57,365 bases of DNA from Myxococcales bacterium (GTDB lineage Bacteria; Myxococcota_A; Polyangia; Polyangiales; Polyangiaceae), in the NCBI GenBank assembly GCA_025355005.1, contig JANXLV010000249.1, positions 1 to 57,365 of the forward strand. The letters are read 5' to 3'. The notes beneath the pieces are model-generated. The model worked only from the letters and a program-made list of their open reading frames with translations, was not told where the DNA came from and searched no databases. Shown piece by piece: positions 23,651-31,695 of this stretch; positions within the stretch are counted from its first letter, which is position 1, and every line of letters starts with the position of its first letter. The position numbers and the translations under genes are program-made.

Positions 23651-24565
23651 GTGAAGCCAATCGTGAAGCGCGTGCTCAAGGGTGTCGGTGGTGTGATCGC
23701 GGTCCTTGCGATCGGCGGCGGCATCTTCGTGAAGTCGAAGACTAGCGCCTTCGACGACAGCATGGATCTGGTCTACGACGTCTCTCTCACGCAGGTTCCG
23801 GAGACCACGGATGCCGAGGTCATCGCCCGCGGCAAGCACGTGGTGGAGGCGCTCGGTGGCTGCACCTCCGCGAACTGCCACGGCGCGGACCTGTCTGGCG
23901 GCAAGCCGCTCGTGATGGGCCCCGTGTGCACGCTCATCGGGCCGAACATCACCCCGAAGGGATTGGGTGCACTCTACACCAAAGCGGAGATGGTCCGCCT
24001 GCTCCGCCACGGTGTGAAGAAGGACGGGCGCTCCGTCCGCTTCATGCCGGTGCAGGACTTCAACTGGCTTCCGGACTCCGACCTCTTCGCGGCCGTGACG
24101 TACCTGAAGACCGTGCCGAGCGTGGACAGACAGAACGACGCCACCGAGATCAAGACGCTCGGCAAGATCCTCGACCGCAACGACAAGTTCGTCGTGGACG
24201 TCGCGCGCCGGATCGATCACCAGAAGATGGACCTCGCGCCGCCGCCGACGCCCACAGCGGACTATGGGAAGTACATGGGGCGGCTCTGCATCGGCTGTCA
24301 CGGCGCGCACCTCTCGGGCGGGCCGATCCCCGGCGCGCCGAAGGACCTGCCGGTGCCACTCAACATGACGCCCGACGACTCGGGCATCAAGGGGTGGACG
24401 TACGAGGACCTCGACGCGCTCCTCACGAAGGGCCTCCGCAAGAACGGCAAGCAGCTGAACCCGTTCATGCCCATCGAGAACTGGAGCCAGATGAACGAGA
24501 CGGAGAAACGTGCATTATACACGTATCTCATGAGCCTCCCGCCCCTTCCCTTCGGCGGGCGCTGA
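23651..24565 (+). CDS. Membrane-anchored diheme cytochrome c
   Basis: A 304-residue protein. GTG 23651 is chosen over ATG 23621 because GGAGGG (23639-23644) lies 6 nt before it. An uncleaved N-terminal helix (VKRVLKGVGGVIAVLAIGGGIFV) anchors it. Two cytochrome c domains follow: the first heme site reads CTSANCH near 70-76 (CX4CH rather than CXXCH), the second is canonical CIGCH near 213-217. Both are followed by GADLSGG or GAHLSGG and Met-containing ligand regions (NITPKGLG, NMTPDDSG). It should shuttle electrons on the periplasmic face. The MHS transporter gene follows after 3 bp. Confidence 0.88.
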   Translation: MKPIVKRVLKGVGGVIAVLAIGGGIFVKSKTSAFDDSMDLVYDVSLTQVPETTDAEVIARGKHVVEALGGCTSANCHGADLSGGKPLVMGPVCTLIGPNITPKGLGALYTKAEMVRLLRHGVKKDGRSVRFMPVQDFNWLPDSDLFAAVTYLKTVPSVDRQNDATEIKTLGKILDRNDKFVVDVARRIDHQKMDLAPPPTPTADYGKYMGRLCIGCHGAHLSGGPIPGAPKDLPVPLNMTPDDSGIKGWTYEDLDALLTKGLRKNGKQLNPFMPIENWSQMNETEKRALYTYLMSLPPLPFGGR

Positions 24566-24568
24566 GCG

Positions 24569-26002
24569 GTGATGAGCGGAGACCCCAGCGGAGACCCCAG
24601 CGGAGACCCGAGCGAGGGCACCGGCGGGACCGACGAGCCCGTGGTCTTCACGGATGCACTCACTCTCCGCAAGGTGATCCTCGCTGCGTCGCTCGGAACA
24701 CTGTTCGAGTGGTACGACTTCTATCTCTACGGAAGCCTCGCGATCTTCTTCGGCGGCCTGTTTTTTCCGAGCACGAACGACACCGCGCAGCTCCTCGCGA
24801 GCCTGGCCACGTTCGGCGCCGGCTTCGGCGTGCGTCCGCTCGGCGCGATCGTCTTCGGCCACCTGGGCGATCTGGTGGGACGCAAGTACACCTTCCTGGT
24901 GACCATGACCGCGATGGGCCTGGGCACGGCGCTCATTGGCTTCCTGCCCACGTATGCGACCTGGGGGCTCGGCGCGACCGCGGCGCTCGTCGCGCTTCGG
25001 CTGTTGCAGGGCCTCGCGCTCGGCGGCGAGTACGGCGGCGCGGCGACCTACGTCGCGGAGCACGTCCCGGACGAGAAGCGCGGCTACTACACGAGCTTCA
25101 TCCAGACCACGGCGACGCTCGGCTTCTTCCTCTCCATGGGCGTCATCGGCACCACCCGCGTGTGGATCGGGGAGGACGCGTTCAAGGCGTGGGGCTGGCG
25201 CATCCCGTTCCTCATCTCGTTCGTGCTGCTCGGCGTGTCGCTCTACATCCGTCTCAAGATGCGTGAGTCGCCGCTGTTCGCGAAGATGAAGAAGGAGGGC
25301 AAGACCTCCAGGAATCCGATCAAGGAGAGCTTCACGAACCCCGAGAATCTGCGGTTCGTGGTGCTCGCGCTCTTCGGCGTGACGGCCGGTCAGGGTGTGG
25401 TCTGGTACACGGGGCAGTTCTACGCGCTCACGTTCCTGCAGAAGACGCTCAACATCGACTGGAAGACGTCGTACGAGCTCGTGAGCATCGCGCTTGCGCT
25501 CGGCGCGCCGCTCTTCGTGGTGTTCGGCTGGCTGTCGGACAAGCTAGGGCGGAAGCGCATCATGATGGCTGGCTGCGCGCTCGGCGCCCTCACCTACGTG
25601 CCCATCTACATGGCCATGAAGGCGTGCTCCAACCCGAACCTCCTGCCCAAGGCCGACCCCGCCGAGATCAACCACGCCGCGATGGTGGCGCTGCTCTTCA
25701 TCCAGGTCGTCTACGTGTGCATGGTCTACGGGCCGATCGCGGCGTTCCTGGTGGAGCTCTTCCCCACGCGCATCCGCTACACGTCCATGTCGCTGCCGTA
25801 TCACCTGGGCAACGGATGGTTCGGCGGCTTCCTCCCGCTCATCGCGACGGCGGTCACCGCGTCGGCGTGGGCCAAGCGAGTGTTCGGACCGAACGCGATC
25901 TACACGGGCCTCATGTATCCCATCGGTGTGTGCGCGGTGACTCTGGTCGTGGGCGGGCTTTGGGTCACGGAGACCCGCACGCACAAGCTCGATCGCGCGT
26001 GA
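24569..26002 (+). CDS. MFS transporter, metabolite:H+ symporter (MHS) family
   Basis: About 477 residues with 12 TM segments (start GTG 24569 or ATG 24572). The MHS/ProP signature is clear: GTLFEWYDFYLYGS in TM1, RPLGAIVFGHLGDLVGRKYT for the loop 2-3 motif, and LLQGLALGGEYGGAATYVAEH in TM4. A second GWLSDKLGRKR motif lies in loop 8-9. Family members import organic acids, shikimate or osmolytes with protons; the substrate here is unknown. The N-terminus has a GDPSGDPSGDPS repeat coded by 12-bp tandem copies. It follows the cytochrome gene by 3 bp. Confidence 0.9.
   Translation: MMSGDPSGDPSGDPSEGTGGTDEPVVFTDALTLRKVILAASLGTLFEWYDFYLYGSLAIFFGGLFFPSTNDTAQLLASLATFGAGFGVRPLGAIVFGHLGDLVGRKYTFLVTMTAMGLGTALIGFLPTYATWGLGATAALVALRLLQGLALGGEYGGAATYVAEHVPDEKRGYYTSFIQTTATLGFFLSMGVIGTTRVWIGEDAFKAWGWRIPFLISFVLLGVSLYIRLKMRESPLFAKMKKEGKTSRNPIKESFTNPENLRFVVLALFGVTAGQGVVWYTGQFYALTFLQKTLNIDWKTSYELVSIALALGAPLFVVFGWLSDKLGRKRIMMAGCALGALTYVPIYMAMKACSNPNLLPKADPAEINHAAMVALLFIQVVYVCMVYGPIAAFLVELFPTRIRYTSMSLPYHLGNGWFGGFLPLIATAVTASAWAKRVFGPNAIYTGLMYPIGVCAVTLVVGGLWVTETRTHKLDRA
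24575..24610 (+). repeat. 12-bp tandem repeat at the transporter N-terminus
   Basis: Three copies of AGCGGAGACCCC (the last with a final G) code for Gly-Asp-Pro-Ser repeats in the cytoplasmic N-tail. The unit keeps the frame, so copy-number change would alter only tail length. Confidence 0.8.
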
Positions 26003-26176
26003 GCCTTTCGTAGCAGGGACTCAGTGTGCGAAGACCGCGTCCCCATCCCGACCGAGTGGCCCTGCCGACGAGGTGCCGGCGAGGTTGCGGCAGATCAAGG
26101 ATGGCGGACAAGCCGCTGCGCACGCGCTGGACGCGCTCGCCGCGGGCATGTGGCACCATGGCGCGGTCGCAGCGAG
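26003..26176. other. Intergenic gap before the defence-like pair
   Basis: 174 bp between convergent genes. No hairpin of terminator quality, RNA gene or credible ORF was seen. Confidence 0.5.
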
Positions 26177-26944
26177 CTAGGGGTGCGTGAGCTGCAGGTT
26201 GTAGGCGACGCGCGTGCTCTTCCGGACGAGGACCTTGAGCGCGTCATGCGAGAGTGCTCGGAACGCCGCTCGGGGGTTCCGCACGAGCGCGCGGACACTC
26301 CGGTCCCACGCGCCAACAACCGCCCGTGCATCTCGAGCGCTCTCAGCGGCATGCAGCGGCGCGACCTTGTCTTGCACGACCAGTTGCACGTGATCCGCGT
26401 AGAGCGTCAGTAGGCCAGGGCGATCGAGCCCGCAAACGCGGATGGTCTCTCGTCCCCACTCTGTCTTGCCTCGCGGTATCCACCGCTCCTTGCCTTGGAT
26501 GCGGTCCCGCTGAAACTCGATGTGATCCATGGGGTCTGGCGCGGCGACTGTCGCAGGATCGATAACGAGCGGGTCTTCGGTGCCCGGAGGGGCCTGTAGC
26601 GGCGCCAAGGCAACACAGCCCGCTACAAGTGGGAACTGCATCTTCTTGCAGTCGCTGTTGCAATCGACACACGAGAACAACAGGTTCTCCCAGGTCCATG
26701 TCAGCCACCAGTAGGCGAACTTGGGCCTGTAATGTTCAACATGTCGGTACTTCGCCTGCTCCTCCGTCTTCTCGCAGTAGCAGCACTTGAACGACTGCAT
26801 CTCGAAGAGCTGCTGCTTGACGACGCCATAGCCGTCGAGATCCTTCACCGTGCCTGCAGCATGAGCTGCCACGGCGGCCTGCACCTTCGTCTGGCGGACC
26901 GGCGCGAGAGCAGTGGGTTCGGCGGTGCGAGGGATCTTGATCAA
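26177..26944 (-). CDS. ptuB: HNH nuclease, PtuB/TIGR02646-like
   Basis: A 255-residue HNH-family nuclease. TTG 26944 is taken as start because MIKIPRTAEP matches the usual N-terminus of the TIGR02646 family. The zinc/nuclease core is visible: SFKCCYCEK (Cys 54/57), HVEHYRPK (His 68, Glu 70, His 71), then ENLLFSCVDCNSDCK (Cys 92 and 95, Asn 96). The C-terminal half (about 120-255) is helical. In Septu systems PtuB is the nuclease effector that works with the ATPase PtuA. Here the ATPase gene ends 5 bp upstream on the same strand, which gives the ptuA-ptuB order. Retrons such as Ec78 also carry this pair, but no reverse transcriptase is nearby. Confidence 0.82.
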   Translation of the reverse strand: MIKIPRTAEPTALAPVRQTKVQAAVAAHAAGTVKDLDGYGVVKQQLFEMQSFKCCYCEKTEEQAKYRHVEHYRPKFAYWWLTWTWENLLFSCVDCNSDCKKMQFPLVAGCVALAPLQAPPGTEDPLVIDPATVAAPDPMDHIEFQRDRIQGKERWIPRGKTEWGRETIRVCGLDRPGLLTLYADHVQLVVQDKVAPLHAAESARDARAVVGAWDRSVRALVRNPRAAFRALSHDALKVLVRKSTRVAYNLQLTHP

Positions 26945-26949
26945 GGTGA

Positions 26950-28335
26950 CTATTCCCGAGGAACTGGTTGCCAGTCCGGCGCGACCCCAGCCATCTCCAG
27001 CTCCGCGCGCAACGCGGGCAGCTCGGCCTCCTCCTCCGCGCTACGGGTCGGATCATTGGCGAGGCGACCGTACCGTTTGAGTTTGTTACCCAGCTCGTGC
27101 GGATAGAGATCCTTGATGCCGAAGAAATCGGCGTATAGCTCGGAGCCAGTGAGAAGCTGCGGCGTGTGGCTCGAGCCTGTGACGAGAACGCTGCCCGCGG
27201 GGTCCGACGAGAGCATCCAGACCTCGTCTGCAGCGAGCCCCGGCAGCACCATCGGCGAATGCGTGGTGACGACGAATTGGAGGGCGGGGAAGACCTTCTT
27301 GAGGGCGGGTATCAAGTTCACCTGCCACACCGGATGCAGGTGCAAATCGATTTCGTCGACGAGGACGATCCCTTCCATCTTGTCTGCTTCAACGGGCGCG
27401 CCCGCTTCGAGCAGTACCTGTCCGACGAGATCGGAGAGCCATGCGATGACGGATTGGTAGCCGTGAGAAAGCCACAGCGCGGGGACGCGAATGGGCTCAC
27501 CTCTTGAATCGACGATGTCCATCTCGAAGCGCTGCGCTTCCTCGAGGTCCTTGCTCGTCCGCACTCCGCCCCGACCACGTAGTTCGAGACCCGTGATGTG
27601 CGGAAGGAGTCCACCTTGAATGAGGACGGTCTGCAGGATCTTCGCGAAGGCGAGGCGCATGTCCTGATCGAAGAGATCGATGAAGCCCGTCGCGATGGGT
27701 CGCTCACCGAACAGCGGTCGCAGACGATCCAAACTGGCGTCAGTCGGGCGCGATGTCGCACCCACTTTGGAGAGTGGGCGAGCGGGGCCGTATCCAGCAA
27801 CGAACCAGTCAGATAGGCCTCTGCTCCGCGCTTCGCCAAGCGGGTCGTTCGCGCCTTTGACGCCTAAGTAAGCGGAGCTGCCCTCGAAGACCCGCTGCTT
27901 GGGTCCGAGTGAAAGGCTCGACTTGAGCTGCGGTGGCGACTGGCCTGGATCGGCGGTGGGGCGATCGAGGAACTCCGGGTAGCCGTTCGTGCCTCCACCG
28001 CGCGGATCGACCGGGGTATGCACCCAATTCATCACGTAGCCAGGGTAGGTTCGTCGATCATCGCGCTCCTTGCTGAAGCCGAACTCCGCATCTATGGCGA
28101 TGATGCTAGGGTTCCGGAGATCAGGCCACGACGCGACGACGTCGGACACGAGCTGACTCCCTCGGTCGCGCCCACTGGCGGCAGCGGCGATTGCCTGGAG
28201 TAGCGTCGTCTTGCAAAGGCGGTTCTCGCCAACAAGGACCGTCCACATTCGCGGCGATCCGTCTTCCCGCGTGAAGCTCAGCGACACGTCGCGAAGCAGC
28301 TTGACGTTCCGAACGCGGAGGCTCCGCAGATGCAT
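26950..28335 (-). CDS. ptuA: AAA ATPase, PtuA-like (Septu defence candidate)
   Basis: A 461-residue SMC/OLD-like ATPase. ATG 28335 (MHLRSLRVRNVKLLRDVSL) fits the family; a TTG at 28392 would add 19 residues. Walker A is at 36-44 and reads GENRLCKTT, with Cys 41 where the invariant Gly of GxxxxGK(S/T) should be. Walker B is GIVLVDEIDLHLHP near 322, and the H-loop is VVTTHSPMVLPG near 355. The linker LSHGYQS near 295 is the signature-like motif. These are the marks of overcoming-lysogenization-type or Septu ATPases. It is the promoter-proximal gene of a two-gene operon with the HNH nuclease. A 10-bp palindrome (28347-28356) lies just upstream. Confidence 0.82.
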   Translation of the reverse strand: MHLRSLRVRNVKLLRDVSLSFTREDGSPRMWTVLVGENRLCKTTLLQAIAAAASGRDRGSQLVSDVVASWPDLRNPSIIAIDAEFGFSKERDDRRTYPGYVMNWVHTPVDPRGGGTNGYPEFLDRPTADPGQSPPQLKSSLSLGPKQRVFEGSSAYLGVKGANDPLGEARSRGLSDWFVAGYGPARPLSKVGATSRPTDASLDRLRPLFGERPIATGFIDLFDQDMRLAFAKILQTVLIQGGLLPHITGLELRGRGGVRTSKDLEEAQRFEMDIVDSRGEPIRVPALWLSHGYQSVIAWLSDLVGQVLLEAGAPVEADKMEGIVLVDEIDLHLHPVWQVNLIPALKKVFPALQFVVTTHSPMVLPGLAADEVWMLSSDPAGSVLVTGSSHTPQLLTGSELYADFFGIKDLYPHELGNKLKRYGRLANDPTRSAEEEAELPALRAELEMAGVAPDWQPVPRE

Positions 28336-28346
28336 CGAACGGAGCT

Positions 28347-28356
28347 TACTGCAGTA
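28347..28356. promoter_or_regulatory. 10-bp palindrome upstream of ptuA-like gene
   Basis: TACTGCAGTA is a perfect palindrome 11 bp before the ATPase start codon, in the space shared with the divergent gene at 28477. A role as an operator is only inferred from position. Confidence 0.3.
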
Positions 28357-28476
28357 CGTGTCGTAAACCAAACGCGTCGGCGCGGAAGGCAAAGCACCGG
28401 ACCATCTGCAGCCTCCCGCCTATTTGGGCGGCCCTTCCCTCCGAGGTCATCTATCTTCGGCCCCGGAGGCAGGGAC

Positions 28477-29157
28477 ATGGCGAAGCGGACGAAGGCGACG
28501 AAGACAACGACCCCGACCACGCAGATCGTCTTGAAGGTCGACCCCATCATGAAGCGCACCTATGCGGCGCTCGCGAAGATCATCGCGAGGACCACCGCGC
28601 AGGAGAAGAAGGACTTCGACGCGCGATGGGAGGCCGCGGGTACCATCGTCGAGCGCGAGCTGTACCGCGTTGCGGGGTTCGCCACGGCCGACGAGTTCTA
28701 TCGAGGCGTCATGCACGAGGAGCCGCGCGTCGCCCAGCGGTTCGTCCGCGTCGCGCGCTTCGCGAGCCCCGAGGAAGAGGTCATCTACGGCATCTACAAG
28801 CTCGACGCCGCGATCGGCTTCATCGAGGCAAAGCTCGGTCATCCCCTCGCCCATCCGCCGCTGCCCGTCGCCTTCGCGAGGCTCCGCATCCCCGTCGGCG
28901 GCGCGCGCACGAAGCGCCTCGAGCACGCGACCATCGCCGAGATCAACGCCGCGACGACGAAGCTCACCACGCGCGGCCGCAAGCCCACGAAGAGCGCCGC
29001 CCACGCCGCCTTCGAGAAGGCCCTCTCCGCCATCTCGTCCCTCGACGGCGTGCACGTGCACGAGCGCAATGGGTTCGTCACCTTCCAGAAAGTACCCGTC
29101 GCAGCGATCCACCACTTCGTGGGCGCGCTCACCCACGCGGCCGCAAGACTTCGCTGA
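28477..29157 (+). CDS. Hypothetical protein divergent from the PtuAB-like pair
   Basis: A 226-residue cytoplasmic protein. ATG 28477 follows GGAGG-CAGGGAC, a strong ribosome binding site. The sequence has a short basic N-tail (MAKRTKATK), a helical core (about 25-110, TYAALAKIIARTTAQEKKDFDARW and ASPEEEVIYGIYKLDAAIG) and a basic region near 145-180 (TKLTTRGRKPTKS). No family is recognised. It shares a 140-bp divergent promoter region with the ATPase gene of the defence-like pair, so it may be co-regulated, or simply a neighbour. Confidence 0.72.
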   Translation: MAKRTKATKTTTPTTQIVLKVDPIMKRTYAALAKIIARTTAQEKKDFDARWEAAGTIVERELYRVAGFATADEFYRGVMHEEPRVAQRFVRVARFASPEEEVIYGIYKLDAAIGFIEAKLGHPLAHPPLPVAFARLRIPVGGARTKRLEHATIAEINAATTKLTTRGRKPTKSAAHAAFEKALSAISSLDGVHVHERNGFVTFQKVPVAAIHHFVGALTHAAARLR

Positions 29158-29178
29158 GCGGCCTGCGAGACGTGTCGG

Positions 29179-29301
29179 TCAGCGGCCTTGGATCTTGACC
29201 CACTCGCTCTGTCCCGGCGCGTGGTGGTACGTCGCGTCCTTGCCGCAGCCGTGGACCGCGATGGTGCAGTCGTAGTCGTTGCTCACTCGCTCACGACAAT
29301 C
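29179..29301 (-). pseudogene. C-terminal remnant of a Cys-containing secreted protein
   Basis: The last 40 codons before the stop at 29179 read SNDYDCTIAVHGCGKDATYHH...EWVKIQGR. This resembles the C-terminal GCGK-A-TY module that ends many Polyangiales lipoproteins. Upstream in frame the composition turns into that of antisense shadow, and no signal peptide is found. It is probably a truncated gene end left by rearrangement. Confidence 0.4.
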
Positions 29302-29338
29302 GCCAGCCACCGCCAAATGGTGCGTTACCATCACGGGG

Positions 29339-29718
29339 ATGGAATGGCGGACTCGCGCGGTCGTCGCTACATGCGTGGCGATTGCAATCGGCATCCCGCT
29401 CGCGAGCGGTGGCTGCTCGACGTCGGGACATACCCCATGTGGAGCGGCCTGCGTCGCCGGCGAGCGATGTTGCCAGCACACGCAGGTTCACCGGCTGCTC
29501 GACGGTGGGTCCCCGACAAATCCCCGACGGTGGTCACCCGCTCGAAGAAGTCTTCGAGGCTTGCGTGCACTCTGCTGGCGAGGGCGACCTTCCTGGTGAA
29601 GGAAGAGGACCGGGACCGCGCGCAGGCGATCCTGTCGAGCCTCGCATTCGCGCCCGGCGAAGACGCGACCGCGGCCGAGCCCGTGACGCTCGATGCGCCC
29701 CGAGCTCCCGCCGCGTAG
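29339..29718 (+). pseudogene. Broken lipoprotein gene
   Basis: ATG 29339 starts a convincing lipoprotein signal (MEWRTRAVVATCVAIAIG... lipobox LASGGC) followed by CGAACVAGERCC, a typical Cys-rich start. After about 50 codons the frame degenerates into Arg-rich shadow. A credible C-terminal end (FLVKEEDRDRAQAILSSLAF, stop at 29718) is in a different frame. One or more frameshifts between about 29490 and 29580 would explain this. The tail overlaps the start of the SecD-like gene (29693). It may instead be two unrelated fragments. Confidence 0.4.
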
Positions 29719-30685
29719 ACGCGCCGTCTACCTCGCCGCGCTCGTCGTCGTCTCGGCCCTCGCCGCGTTCGTCGCCATGCGGCTCCGCGACGGTGGCTTC
29801 GAGTCGGCCGCGCCGGTCGCATCCGGCCCGCCCGCGCAGCTCGAGCTCGTTCGGATCGACGACATGGTGGATCCGCTGGCGTCGGTGCGGGACGAGGACC
29901 TCCCGGAAAACAGCGGCATCTCCATCTACAGCGAGAACGCACCGGCAGGCGGCTACGAGACGAAGCAGGTGCACTTTGCACGCATCGTCGCGCAGGACGG
30001 CGAGCCCCGGTCCGGGACGCGCGCGCGCCTCCTCGCGTTCCTGGGCACTGTGAAGCTGCCCGCGGGCGACGAGCCGAAGCGCTTTGCGCTGGAAGAAATA
30101 GAGGACGTCGACGGTGACACGCGCAAGGTGACCTTCATTGGCTATCGCAGCTTCCTGCTCACCGGTTCGCCAGAGCTCACGAACGCCGACGTCGACGACG
30201 CGATGGTCGTCCTCGATCCCGAAACGCAGGAACCAAGGGTGAACGTAGCCCTCACGCAGAAGGGGGCCGCGCGCTTCGAGGACGTGACGGGTCGCTGGGT
30301 GCAGCGGCGCCTGGCCATCGTCCTGGACGGCGTGATCCAGAGCGCGCCAGTCATCAAGAGCAAGAGCGGCGGCGGCCACCTGACCATCTCGAACGGCCGA
30401 GCCGAGCCCGAGAAAGCCCTGTCCGACGCCGCCATCTGGAGCAAACTCTGCGCGGCCACTAGTGATGCCCCCGCCGACATGGTTCGGGATACCCTCGGCC
30501 CATGCGCGAGCTCGACCCAAAGACAAACGCGAAGACGCCGCTCGGGCTCACGGGCGCTGAGCTCCGATGGGCTAGCTGGCGCAAGCTTCCTCCGCTCACA
30601 CGGCCGGCGGTGCTCCCGTTCGATCGCGAGGCGTGCCTTGCGCGCATCGCTCGGTCGCGCCAACCGAAGCACCGGCAACACCTGA
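29693..30685 (+). CDS. Stand-alone SecD P1-head-like membrane protein
   Basis: 330 codons from ATG 29693. An N-terminal signal anchor (AVYLAALVVVSALAAFVAM, about 11-29) is followed by a periplasmic region. Residues about 180-245 match the SecD/SecDF P1 head subdomain: VNVALTQKGAARFEDVTG, RLAIVLDGVIQSAPVI and GGGHLTISNG. The remaining transporter TM helices of SecD are missing. After about residue 270 the frame runs 184 bp into the next gene and is Arg/Ser-rich there, so a stop has probably been lost or a frameshift has occurred near 30450-30490. Small SecD-P1-like lipoproteins exist in Polyangiales; they are not protein translocases by themselves. Confidence 0.68.
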   Translation: MRPELPPRRRAVYLAALVVVSALAAFVAMRLRDGGFESAAPVASGPPAQLELVRIDDMVDPLASVRDEDLPENSGISIYSENAPAGGYETKQVHFARIVAQDGEPRSGTRARLLAFLGTVKLPAGDEPKRFALEEIEDVDGDTRKVTFIGYRSFLLTGSPELTNADVDDAMVVLDPETQEPRVNVALTQKGAARFEDVTGRWVQRRLAIVLDGVIQSAPVIKSKSGGGHLTISNGRAEPEKALSDAAIWSKLCAATSDAPADMVRDTLGPCASSTQRQTRRRRSGSRALSSDGLAGASFLRSHGRRCSRSIARRALRASLGRANRSTGNT

Positions 30686-31545
30686 CCTTCGAGAACGTCG
30701 GGCTCTCTCCCGCGATGTCCAAGGAGGAGGCGCGGCTCTGGCTCGAATGCATGCGTGGCTTCGACGCGAGCAAGACGACTCCGAAGGCGCTTGCGGAATC
30801 ACTCCGCAAGAAGAAGTCGCTGAAGCCCGTGGCCCTCACGACGTTGAGAAAAGATCTCCTCGCCGCCACGACGGACCTTTCGCGCGAGCTCGGCATCGTC
30901 CTCAGCGCGCTCTACTCGCCGATGGAGCTCGCAACGACGCTGTTCCTGGAAAACAAGCTGTTTCCACAATCGGACAACGGATATCGCGGGCTCGGCGAGT
31001 TCTTCTTCGCCATCCGCGAGCACGCACTCCTCAACCTGTCCGGGGCGGAGCGCGCCACGCTCCAGGCGAAGATCAAGAAAGGGATCGCGCCGGCAAAGTT
31101 CCCCACCGATCTCTACGAGGTCCCGTCGGGCGCCTTTCTCCTGGCTCCGCTCCTCGGCTTGCACGATGAGCTGCTCGCGCTGGTCCAGTCGTGGCCGGAC
31201 GACGCGTTTGCTGGCCCAGACTACGTGGACGCGTACCGCGTCCCTCAGCACATCATCTTCGGACTGGGCAGCGGCGCGCTGGTGGAGAAGCACATCCGGC
31301 GCCTGAAGCTGCGCGTTCACCAGCCCGAGTACATGGCTGCGTGGATCGCGCACACCGAGTGCTCCGCGCTCGACGTGGCCGCCGAGACAGTCGTGCAGAC
31401 GAAGAACAAGGGCCTGGCCGCGACACTTGCCGGTGTCCTCGCACGGATCGACTCCGAGGACGCCGCCCCGATGATGCGGACGATCCTGAAGCGCTCCAAG
31501 GCTCCCCAGATTGCAAAGCCGTGGCTCGATGCCCGCTTCGTCTGA
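30502..31545 (+). CDS. Large helical hypothetical protein
   Basis: A 347-residue soluble protein from ATG 30502. It is mostly helical, with HEAT-like pairs in the C-terminal half (EYMAAWIAHTECSALDVAAE, then AATLAGVLARIDSEDAAPM). The N-terminal part has LTFENVGLSPAMSKEEARLWLECM. No catalytic motif or membrane segment is seen. Proteins of this style form large lineage-specific families in myxobacteria, some near DUF4132 in character, but I cannot name the family. It overlaps the aberrant tail of the SecD-like ORF, and codon composition supports this frame as the real one. Confidence 0.75.
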   Translation: MRELDPKTNAKTPLGLTGAELRWASWRKLPPLTRPAVLPFDREACLARIARSRQPKHRQHLTFENVGLSPAMSKEEARLWLECMRGFDASKTTPKALAESLRKKKSLKPVALTTLRKDLLAATTDLSRELGIVLSALYSPMELATTLFLENKLFPQSDNGYRGLGEFFFAIREHALLNLSGAERATLQAKIKKGIAPAKFPTDLYEVPSGAFLLAPLLGLHDELLALVQSWPDDAFAGPDYVDAYRVPQHIIFGLGSGALVEKHIRRLKLRVHQPEYMAAWIAHTECSALDVAAETVVQTKNKGLAATLAGVLARIDSEDAAPMMRTILKRSKAPQIAKPWLDARFV

Positions 31546-31695
31546 TCACCGGGGTCTGGTATCATTGTTGGGATCTCCGCCGGTGAGGACCCTGACACCG
31601 AGTGCAAGCCCGGACCGCTACCCGAGGCCGGCGCCGACCCGCAGGATGGCGGCCCCACCCAGAGGCAGGCGTGACGCGGACGGAGAGCTCGTGGG
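31546..31695. other. Intergenic gap with a possible lipoprotein fragment
   Basis: One plus-strand frame through 31563-31674 reads as a Pro/Gly/Asp linker (SAGEDPDTECKPGPLPEAGA) ending in TGA, like the linker of a Polyangiales lipoprotein, but has no start or signal peptide. No other element was seen. Confidence 0.25.

Noticed and set aside
26177..29157. Retron-type system around the PtuAB-like pair
   Set aside because: No reverse transcriptase frame and no msr/msd-like folded region seen nearby.
31563..31674. Possible lipoprotein-linker ORF
   Set aside because: No start codon or signal peptide; kept only as a note on the intergenic gap.
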